From a bacterium (GTDB lineage: Bacteria > Margulisbacteria > Marinamargulisbacteria > GCA-2716485 > GCA-002719695): a stretch of DNA of 36,995 nucleotides. The stretch is from positions 1 through 36,995 of the forward strand of contig PBBX01000008.1 of assembly GCA_002716725.1 (NCBI GenBank), read 5' to 3'. This document shows positions 1-6,895 of this stretch, one piece after another. Both the position numbers and the translations under genes were made by a program. The stretch's first letter is position 1. Each line of letters opens with the position of its first letter. The notes beneath the pieces were generated by a model that ran no database searches, was not told where the DNA came from, and saw only the letters and a program-made list of their open reading frames with translations.

Positions 1-3
1 GCC

Positions 4-1773
4 ATGTCTGAACAAAAAATGAAAATTTCTGAAATTAAAGGTCGCCCGATGTTGAATTGGGTTGGGAAGAAAGCCCTTGATGTGGTCAAGGCATATCCGG
101 CTCAATTAATTGAAACGTTTGGTAGCAATGAAATTCCTAAAGTTCCTTCATATGACACTCTAAAAGATAACTGGTCAAACTTGCTTTTTCATGGCGATAA
201 CAAGGAAATACTCTCTACTCTTTTGGTTAATGGGTTTCGGGGTAAAGTCGATTTAATATACATTGATCCCCCTTTTGATAGTGGGGCTGATTATGTTCGT
301 AAAGTTGAGTTGAGAAGCACTAAAACCAAAGTTGATGGTGAAGATCAGAGTCTTATGGAGCAAGTGCAGTATACGGATATCTGGGCGAATGATAATTACC
401 TTCAATTTATGTATGAACGGTTAATTCTTTTAAGAGAGTTATTGTCTGAGAATGGAAGTATTTATTTACATTGTGACCATCATAAAAATCACCATATTAG
501 ATTTTTACTAGACGAAGTTTTTGGAAGTGAAAACTTTATAAATGAAATTGCTTGGTGTTATACAGGCCCCACAAATCAAAAAAATAATTTTCCAAGAAAA
601 CATGACACTATATTTCTTTATCGAAAAAGCCATCAATATATTTTTAATGCTGAGGAAGTGAGGGTACCCTTTAAGAAAAGCACAAAAAGTGGAGGTAAAA
701 CAGCGCTAACCGGAAGAGCGACAGACCAAATACTTGAAGAGTTAGATAAAAAGGGAAAAATTGTTGAGGACTGGTGGATCGATATAGCTGACATCGGTAA
801 ACTTCATACTGAAGATGTTAGATACCCTACCCAAAAAACAATGCAATTATTAGAACGAATAATTAAAGCTAGTTCTAATCCAAATTCTTTAGTTTTAGAT
901 TGCTTTTGTGGAAGTGGAACAACTCAATCGGTTTCGCAAAAACTTGGTCGCCGTTGGATAGGATGTGATATCAACAAAGGTGCAATCCAGACCACAAGTA
1001 AACGTCTTCAAAAATGCATTACTAATCTTAAAACTGATGCTCTACATTTAAGTAATTCAGAAAACAACACTTTTTCTTTTGGACATTACCGAATAAACAA
1101 CTACGACCTTCAAATTCAACACAATGAATTTAAAGAATTGGTTTATGAACTTGCTGGAATCACAAAACTTAAAACCGATAACTTTTTTGATGGCATATTG
1201 GGTAATGAATTAGTTCGTATTATCCCCTTCAATCATCCACTGACCATGCTAGATATACAATTGGTAAAAGATGAACTAAAAAAACGACCGAATGAAGAAC
1301 GAAATATAGTCCTTGTTTCACTTGGAAAAGAAGTTCAAATCAATAAAGAATTGGAAGCCTATAACAAAACGCATCCCATCAACAAAATGAGAGTGATTGA
1401 GCTAAGAACCGATAAAAAATATGGAGCCTTCTTTGAGCATAAGCCCGCCCAAGCCGATGTTTCGGTTAAACGGGAAGGCAGTGGATGTGTAGTTAAGTTG
1501 AATGAGTTCGTTTCTCCCACTATTTTGCAACGATTGCAAATAGATTCAACCCTTTTCCAAGCGAAAATCAAAGATTTCCGCAGCCAAATTGATGTTATAC
1601 TTATCGACTCAAACTATGATGGTAACACCTTCAATATCCACATTTCCGACGTTCCAGAGAAAAAGAACGACCTCGTAGCTGGGGAATACAAATTTGAATT
1701 ACCAGGTAAAGACTCTAAGGTGGCTGTCAAAATCATTGATATGCTTGGTGAAGAAGTGTTGGTGGTGGATTAA
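4..1773 (+). CDS. Site-specific adenine DNA methyltransferase (beta class, type III Mod-like)
   Basis: Predicted S-adenosylmethionine-dependent N6-adenine methyltransferase, 589 residues. The catalytic motif DPPF (residues 88-91, in YIDPPFDSGADY) comes before the SAM-binding motif LDCFCGSGTT (298-307), the order seen in beta-class enzymes such as type III Mod subunits. Conserved stretches around residues 12-22 (KGRPMLNWVGK) and 123-138 (YTDIWANDNYLQFMYE) are typical of this methyltransferase family. The C-terminal 250 residues are probably the target-recognition and accessory part. The gene begins three bases into the window, so a slightly earlier start cannot be excluded, although the family N-terminus looks complete. 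Its stop overlaps the next start (TAATG), implying translational coupling to a partner that is now almost entirely deleted. No restriction subunit is visible. Confidence 0.85.
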   Translation: MSEQKMKISEIKGRPMLNWVGKKALDVVKAYPAQLIETFGSNEIPKVPSYDTLKDNWSNLLFHGDNKEILSTLLVNGFRGKVDLIYIDPPFDSGADYVRKVELRSTKTKVDGEDQSLMEQVQYTDIWANDNYLQFMYERLILLRELLSENGSIYLHCDHHKNHHIRFLLDEVFGSENFINEIAWCYTGPTNQKNNFPRKHDTIFLYRKSHQYIFNAEEVRVPFKKSTKSGGKTALTGRATDQILEELDKKGKIVEDWWIDIADIGKLHTEDVRYPTQKTMQLLERIIKASSNPNSLVLDCFCGSGTTQSVSQKLGRRWIGCDINKGAIQTTSKRLQKCITNLKTDALHLSNSENNTFSFGHYRINNYDLQIQHNEFKELVYELAGITKLKTDNFFDGILGNELVRIIPFNHPLTMLDIQLVKDELKKRPNEERNIVLVSLGKEVQINKELEAYNKTHPINKMRVIELRTDKKYGAFFEHKPAQADVSVKREGSGCVVKLNEFVSPTILQRLQIDSTLFQAKIKDFRSQIDVILIDSNYDGNTFNIHISDVPEKKNDLVAGEYKFELPGKDSKVAVKIIDMLGEEVLVVD

Positions 1774-2366
1774 TGGCCAGAATATTCCAGCTAAAAAAGT
1801 TTCTAAGACATATCGATGAGCAATTTTTGTTGGAGTTCTTCGAAAATCAAAGCATAGAGCCTAACCTTACCGAAAAAGACGAAAAGGAAAAACCCGAAGA
1901 ATTTACCCAACGAAAAAATGACCTGTTAAAAGAAAAAGCTCACTTCATGGACTTACTAACCGATGCTCAAGACAGAGCCAACACCTGGTTAGAACGAGCT
2001 GACAATCTATTCAGCTTCGCCAAAACAGCCAAAACCCGTTTCGAAAACGGAACCATCACAGAGAAAAAAGAAATCATCCAAGCATTAGGTTCGAACCTCT
2101 TACTCAAGGATAAAAACCTATTCATCAAGCTCAGCCCACCGTTTGAAATCCTGAAAGCCTTGTCTCCAGAGGTCAGGGTGTTAAATAGCGTATTCGAACC
2201 TGTTTTACAGGGTGATTTAAGTTCGAAAGTAAATGTAGAAGAATCAAAATTAGAAATATGGCTGGGGTGGCTGGATTCGAACCAACGATCACGAGACCAA
2301 AACCCGTTGCCTTGCCGCTTGGCTACACCCCAAAGATATGTAGACATTAATTTTAAAACAAAGTAA
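1773..2366 (+). CDS. Chimeric remnant: unknown N-terminus fused to serine recombinase C-terminus
   Basis: A 197-codon open frame that looks like the product of a deletion. Residues 1 to about 33 (MARIFQLKKFLRHIDEQF...) resemble the start of a protein coupled to the methyltransferase; I do not recognise its family. From about residue 38 to 150 the sequence matches the coiled-coil C-terminal region of large serine recombinases: LLKEK near 51, a WLERA-F-FA-RFENG run at 72-93 and IIQALGSNLLLKDKNL at 101-116. The resolvase catalytic domain and zinc-ribbon cysteines are absent. Residues 163-187 (WLGWLDSNQRSRDQ...) are simply the antisense translation of tRNA-Gln, a familiar tail in integrases inserted at tRNA genes. 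It cannot be an active recombinase, and whether it is translated is unknown. Confidence 0.65.
   Translation: MARIFQLKKFLRHIDEQFLLEFFENQSIEPNLTEKDEKEKPEEFTQRKNDLLKEKAHFMDLLTDAQDRANTWLERADNLFSFAKTAKTRFENGTITEKKEIIQALGSNLLLKDKNLFIKLSPPFEILKALSPEVRVLNSVFEPVLQGDLSSKVNVEESKLEIWLGWLDSNQRSRDQNPLPCRLATPQRYVDINFKTK
2259..2332 (-). tRNA. tRNA-Gln (UUG anticodon)
   Basis: Read on the minus strand, this is a complete cloverleaf. The acceptor stem is TGGGGTG/CACCCCA with discriminator G and an encoded CCA. The D stem is GCC/GGC, the anticodon stem ACGGG/CTCGT encloses loop TTTTGGT (anticodon TTG), and the T arm is GTTGG/CCAGC around TTCGAAT. The 3' end faces the integrated element and is overlapped antisense by the recombinase remnant, as expected for an attachment site. 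It lies 52 bases downstream of the last gene of the secA-rnc operon, on the same strand, and could be cotranscribed with it. Confidence 0.95.
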
Positions 2367-2384
2367 TTAAAATTTAAAGAGGGC

Positions 2385-3038
2385 TTACTGCGTAGGTTGA
2401 TCTAAAATAGCACTCAAATAACGAATCATCTTTTTAATTTTTTTCTTTCGTTTCATATCATCACAACTATGATAGGCTTGATAAAAATAATTGAGTGCCT
2501 CCTTAAATTGGTTAAGCCCTAAATAACTAATTGCGTAATAATGGTATCCTAAAAATTTTGCGATACTGTCTTGATATTTTGATAGCAATGTAATAATTGC
2601 TTGATACCTTTTTTGAATTATTAGCAAATTAATATAATAGCCCATATCCTCTGATATAACCGAATTAATTTGATTTATTTTATCCATATAAAACAGTGAC
2701 TTTTCAACAGAACCTTTTGCCCAATAATGCTTTGATAAATACCGTAACGATTCTTGATTATCAGGATCATGTTTTAATATTTCTTCACATTCGATTACAC
2801 CCATATCTATTTGAGGATTTTCATAATCTTTGATAATTCCTTTAAAATCAGCGATAGGATTATAGGGATTTAAAGCATCATAGTCAGCTAAAACTGACTC
2901 TATAGAAATTGAGCCCTCTTCTCTACCAAAATAAACTAATGGTTTTCTACATGTATGACACTGAAAAACCTGAGTTGATACTAGGGTCGTTTGTTTATCA
3001 CATATTTTTTTACAAGATAAACAATATCTTAAACTCAA
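2385..3038 (-). CDS. Zinc-ribbon and TPR-like repeat protein
   Basis: A 217-residue protein of unknown function. The N-terminus has two cysteine pairs, CLSC (residues 6-9) and CHTC (27-30), forming a probable zinc ribbon. The rest is helical with TPR-like units, for example CEEILKHDPDNQESLRYLS and a later YAISYLGLNQFKEALNYFY stretch, suggesting a protein-protein interaction scaffold. The start is TTG at 3038 because the sequence there is TTGA: it overlaps the TGA stop of rnc by four bases, and no in-frame ATG lies near. Being last in the secA-prfB-DUF5693-rnc operon hints at an RNA or envelope housekeeping role, but nothing in the sequence fixes it. Confidence 0.75.
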   Translation of the reverse strand: MSLRYCLSCKKICDKQTTLVSTQVFQCHTCRKPLVYFGREEGSISIESVLADYDALNPYNPIADFKGIIKDYENPQIDMGVIECEEILKHDPDNQESLRYLSKHYWAKGSVEKSLFYMDKINQINSVISEDMGYYINLLIIQKRYQAIITLLSKYQDSIAKFLGYHYYAISYLGLNQFKEALNYFYQAYHSCDDMKRKKKIKKMIRYLSAILDQPTQ

Positions 3039-3748
3039 TGCAAGGAATCCTGTATTGCTTGTAATAAGGATTGAGCTGTTTTTTGCTCGGCTTCTTTTTT
3101 TGTTTTTGCAGAACCATTTACTATAATTTCAACTGTATCTACCGATACAGTTCCTTGAATATGAAACATACAATCATGTTGTGGCCCTGTTGTGTCCATT
3201 AACGTATAAGTTGGTAACGTTTCTCCTTTTTTCTGACACAGTTCTTGTAACTCTGTTTTAAAATCCCTGAGTTCAAGTTTTTGGCACTCTTGATTAACCT
3301 GCTCAAATAATTCTAAAAACCATTGTCTTGTTATTTCTAATCCTTGATCTAAATAACTAGCTCCTAATAATGCCTCCATTGCATCGGCTAAAATACGATC
3401 ACGAAATTGGCCTCCTGCTTTTTTCTCGCCATAGGAAACATTAATAGCCTTACTTAAATTTAATTCTTTTGCCATGATTGTCATAAATCGATCAGAAATA
3501 AATTGTGATCGCAATTTTGACAACTCCCCTTCGTCATAAGATGGGTAACGGTGATACAATAATTCAGATATGATTAATTTTAAAACAGCATCTCCAAAAA
3601 ATTCTAATCGTTCGTTATGAAAAACACCTTTCTTTTTTACTCGCACGATAGATCGATGCGTTAAAGCTTCGTCTAATAGTGTTTTATTATTAAAGCTTAT
3701 CTTTAGTTTTTGTTGTACTTTCTTTAATAATACGTCTCTTTCACTCAT
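3035..3748 (-). CDS. rnc: Ribonuclease III
   Basis: Double-strand-specific endoribonuclease that processes rRNA precursors and structured mRNAs. At 237 residues it has normal family length. The signature HNERLEFFGDAVL is at residues 44-56, the second acidic cluster ADAMEALLGASYLD at 121-134 supplies the other metal-binding Asp/Glu, and a C-terminal dsRNA-binding domain covers about 155-235, ending with the typical KTKKEAEQKTAQSLLQ helix. The ATG starts three bases after the TAG stop of the upstream membrane protein, and the stop overlaps the TTG start downstream, so the gene sits inside a tightly packed operon. Confidence 0.97.
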   Translation of the reverse strand: MSERDVLLKKVQQKLKISFNNKTLLDEALTHRSIVRVKKKGVFHNERLEFFGDAVLKLIISELLYHRYPSYDEGELSKLRSQFISDRFMTIMAKELNLSKAINVSYGEKKAGGQFRDRILADAMEALLGASYLDQGLEITRQWFLELFEQVNQECQKLELRDFKTELQELCQKKGETLPTYTLMDTTGPQHDCMFHIQGTVSVDTVEIIVNGSAKTKKEAEQKTAQSLLQAIQDSLH

Positions 3749-3751
3749 TGC

Positions 3752-5737
3752 CTAATGCTTTAATTTAAAGACTCGTGTTATAGCTTTATAGCCCAATAAA
3801 TATATAAAAGTACATGCTATTCCCAATAATATTCCTAATACAGTTCTATATAAGGATACTTGTAATGGTGTATGTAGATGGCAAAATGAATTTATTACTG
3901 AAATTAATGATATGGATCCCAAAATATTAAAAAACCAAATCCACATACGTGATATTTTTTCATCAACATACATAAATGCCATTAAAAGAAATGGATACCC
4001 AATTAAAAATTCTTTTGTTCGAGGACGAACAAAAAATATAGTTTCTAATAATTGCCTAAACTGCTCCTCCAATGCAAATCTTGGGAATATAAAAAAATTT
4101 CCACTTCTAACAATTAAAATAATTAAAAAGATAATTACCGCAAAAATAGACATTAATCCAGCGGTTCTAACAGGTGCATAATATAACCTCTTTAAAACAA
4201 AAAATGTTGATTGAATTCGGTTAGGTCTCAAATAAAAAAATAAGCCAATTAACACTAAGGGGATAATAAACGATATTTTTATTCCGGCAAAGCGCTCTAT
4301 TCCTGTAAGAAATATAATATCTGATAAAATACCTACAATTAAAATAGCGCCTAATAAACAAATTCCTAAACTACGAATTAAATACATACATCCATATGTA
4401 AATCGTATTAGCATATTATGATTAAGTTTATTTTGAGGAAATTGTGTAATAATCGCTAACGTGGGAAAAATAATCGCTATGATCAAGGCTGTTAATTTAT
4501 TAATGATTAAGCTATGTCCTAAGACTTCCATCATATATACTGAGCCCATTGTTATCATATAAAATGTCATAATTTTAATGATGGAAAAATAATGAAAAAA
4601 ACTTATAGTAAATAAAACCGTCGTTAAAGCAACAAATACTAAGGCCATTCTTTCTAAGAAGGTTGCAGGTGTATAGGTTTTCTTTGGGTATTGATGGCTA
4701 TAATGCGTACTATAACCATTTGTTTCTAATGTTGCTATTAATTTATTGATAAATGCTATATTAAAGTCAATGACTGTTAAATTATTTTGTTTTTCAATAA
4801 AAGGATGTATAAACAACAAATCGATACTACGCTCTTTTGCAGCTCTTACATAACGATTTAGAACCTTTTCAGCAGACATTGATTGCATTTCTTCAAAATC
4901 AATACTATGAACACGAAACGCATTATGAGGTAACTCATGAACAAGCGTATTCATTCCCCTTTGATTAAAAAATTCTATTATTCCAAATGATATTTGCTTA
5001 TCTCTTAACTTATTAGCTAACAAACCCATTTGGGTTGGGTAGCCTAATAGCTCATCTCCTTCAAAAATTACTAAACGGGATGACAAATCAGAAAATCCCA
5101 TTAATTTTAATTTAATAATCTCTTCTTTTAATCGTGATGAATTTCGAAGTCTTATAATCGGTTCAAACCCATATTTTTCTATTAGTTCTTTCTTTTCATT
5201 TGAAATACCTAATCCAATGGATAATAAATCTTCTTTTGTATCTAATATTTCTAAGATATTATAACTTTGTATTTGAGATACATTTTTCTTTCCAAATTCT
5301 GCTTCTAGATAATCTTGAATATGGTTAAAATCTTTTTTACGATCGACTAAAATATAAAAATAATCTGGTTTTATTTGAACATTTTTATAAAGTCGATATA
5401 AAACCGTACGATTAACATGGCCTACTCGATACATGTTCATGATTTCAGAGCCTTTTAACAAGGTTATTTGCCCATTTTCTATATAATCTTGCAACGTATC
5501 TTCTTCGATTACAATTTTTGATAAGGTTGATTGCTTCTGTAATTTTTCTAAAAATGTATCAATTGATACCCCTGCATAGATAGAGCACTGTTTTAACTCT
5601 CTTAATGATGCCGCAATTTCTACCGATTGCTTTTCAAGTTCATAGTGATACCGGCGAATGGATATACTTAATCCAATTAAAAGCCCTAAAAATAAAATTA
5701 TATAAAAATAATAACGAAACACTTTATTGTTGTTCAT
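3752..5737 (-). CDS. DUF5693-like polytopic membrane protein
   Basis: A 661-residue membrane protein resembling the uncharacterised DUF5693 family. One N-terminal membrane segment (about 9-27) is followed by a soluble extracytoplasmic region of roughly 330 residues, with motifs such as NRYVRAAKERSIDLLFIHPF near 290-310, and then a C-terminal block of many hydrophobic helices from about 365 to 655. A ribosome binding site GGAG lies nine bases before the ATG. It starts 38 bases after prfB and ends three bases before rnc, so it shares their transcript. In families I know with this layout the function is undetermined; a role in envelope or polysaccharide handling is a guess from topology. The family assignment rests on recollection of motif patterns. 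Confidence 0.7.
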   Translation of the reverse strand: MNNNKVFRYYFYIILFLGLLIGLSISIRRYHYELEKQSVEIAASLRELKQCSIYAGVSIDTFLEKLQKQSTLSKIVIEEDTLQDYIENGQITLLKGSEIMNMYRVGHVNRTVLYRLYKNVQIKPDYFYILVDRKKDFNHIQDYLEAEFGKKNVSQIQSYNILEILDTKEDLLSIGLGISNEKKELIEKYGFEPIIRLRNSSRLKEEIIKLKLMGFSDLSSRLVIFEGDELLGYPTQMGLLANKLRDKQISFGIIEFFNQRGMNTLVHELPHNAFRVHSIDFEEMQSMSAEKVLNRYVRAAKERSIDLLFIHPFIEKQNNLTVIDFNIAFINKLIATLETNGYSTHYSHQYPKKTYTPATFLERMALVFVALTTVLFTISFFHYFSIIKIMTFYMITMGSVYMMEVLGHSLIINKLTALIIAIIFPTLAIITQFPQNKLNHNMLIRFTYGCMYLIRSLGICLLGAILIVGILSDIIFLTGIERFAGIKISFIIPLVLIGLFFYLRPNRIQSTFFVLKRLYYAPVRTAGLMSIFAVIIFLIILIVRSGNFFIFPRFALEEQFRQLLETIFFVRPRTKEFLIGYPFLLMAFMYVDEKISRMWIWFFNILGSISLISVINSFCHLHTPLQVSLYRTVLGILLGIACTFIYLLGYKAITRVFKLKH

Positions 5738-5775
5738 AATCTATTACTCCATCTTACATGAAGCTGCCATGCTTT

Positions 5776-6895
5776 TTAAGCTTTATCATCTTTTTTCATT
5801 CTTAATAAGGATTCTACAAACGCATCTAAACCACCATCTAATACGCCTTGCACATTGCTTGTTTCATGATTTGATCGCAAATCTTTTACTAATTTATAGG
5901 GATGTAATACATAGGATCTAATTTGATTTCCCCAAGCATTTTCTTTTTGTTCTCCTTTAAGTTTCGAGACTTCTTGATTCTTTTCTTCTTGCATAATAAT
6001 TAATAAGCGTGACTTTAATAAAGATAACGCTGTTTCTTTATTACTTGCTTGAGATCGACTCGCTTGTGAAGTTGCTACCGTTCCTGTTGGAATATGAGTA
6101 ATACGAACTGCTGAATCTGTTTTATTAACATGCTGGCCTCCTGCACCACTTGCTCTATAGGTATCAACCTTTAAGTCTTTTGGATCAAGGGTTACAGTCG
6201 ATACGGTTGTATCTATTTGAGGAATTACTTCAATGCCGGCAAATGATGTTTGTCGTTTACTATTTGCATTAAACGGTGACTGTCTTACAAGACGGTGAAT
6301 CCCTTGTTCATACTTTAAATATCCATACACTAACTCTCCAGAAACCAGACAGGTTGCTGATTTAATACCAGCTTCATCACCAACCGTTTTATCTAATATA
6401 TCAACTTTAAACTGTCTTTTTTCAAACCACCGCACATACATTCTTAATAACATCTCTGTCCAATCTTGAGCATCTGTCCCACCGGCTCCGGCATTAAAAT
6501 TGATGTAAGCATTATAAGTATCATAAGGTCCTGATAATAATGACTTATTTTCTAAATTTGATACCTGTTCTGAAAATTCGTTTATCATGCCTTCATAATC
6601 TGATTGTAACTCTGAATCATTTCCTAGTGATGGATCTGTACTGCAAAGATCATAATAGGCCAAAATATCCTCTTCAATGGCCCGAATAGATGTAATAGTA
6701 TCTAATTTCTTTTTTTTCTCAGATAATCTATTAAAAATTTCTTGAGCGTCTTGATTATTATCCCAAAAACTATCTTCATTAATTTCTTTTTCAGTTTTCT
6801 GAATGTCTTGTCTTAAATTAGCTTCGTCAAAGATAGTCTCCCAAGAGATGAAAAATCTCTTGGAAATGATTAAATTGTTTTTTAGCATCATTCAT
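5776..6895 (-). CDS. prfB: Peptide chain release factor 2, expressed by programmed +1 frameshift
   Basis: Class I release factor that reads UAA and UGA stops. The true start is ATG at 6895, sharing its A with the secA stop (TAATG). It encodes 22 codons ending GDYL, then an in-frame TGA at 6829-6827. Skipping T6829 continues with GAC at 6828, giving a product of about 372 residues. The shift site CTT-TGA-C and an upstream purine-rich GGGAG copy the classical autoregulatory RF2 frameshift. The product has the RF2 codon-recognition tripeptide SPF (about 206-208) and the peptidyl-transfer GGQ in RASGAGGQHVN (about 252-254). An uninterrupted downstream-frame ORF starting at 6891 with MMLK is an artefact of ignoring the shift. 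The gene is coupled to secA. Confidence 0.96.
6826..6840 (-). promoter_or_regulatory. RF2 programmed +1 frameshift signal
   Basis: On the minus strand the sequence reads TAT CTT TGA C, preceded by GGGAG a few bases upstream. Leucine codon CTT at 6832-6830 is followed by stop TGA at 6829-6827 in the upstream frame; slipping one base forward puts GAC in the A site. In known RF2 genes, low RF2 makes the TGA a slow stop, so the shift rises and RF2 is made. The upstream frame ends exactly at this TGA, and the family-like sequence DEANLRQDI resumes in the +1 frame. Confidence 0.93.

Larger units (their letters stand above)
1..2366. mobile_element. Right end of a decayed integrated element at tRNA-Gln
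   Basis: The first 2.4 kb carries a DNA methyltransferase and the C-terminal half of a serine-recombinase-like protein whose reading frame runs antisense through a complete tRNA-Gln gene. Integrases placed at the end of an element next to a tRNA attachment site are a common arrangement. The tRNA is intact, so it still works as a gene and marks the chromosomal border. The left end and any matching att copy lie outside the window. The catalytic half of the integrase is missing at this end, so the element is probably immobile unless another copy exists. Past the tRNA the sequence becomes an ordinary housekeeping operon. Confidence 0.5.

Noticed and set aside
1967-2347. 126-codon minus-strand ORF across the integrase remnant
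   Set aside because: It overlaps the recombinase-like frame and the tRNA in antisense and has no family features.
5776-6891. prfB start at 6891 giving an uninterrupted ORF
   Set aside because: The zero frame from 6895 ends in the classic CTT TGA C site; the 6891 start gives a non-family N-terminus.
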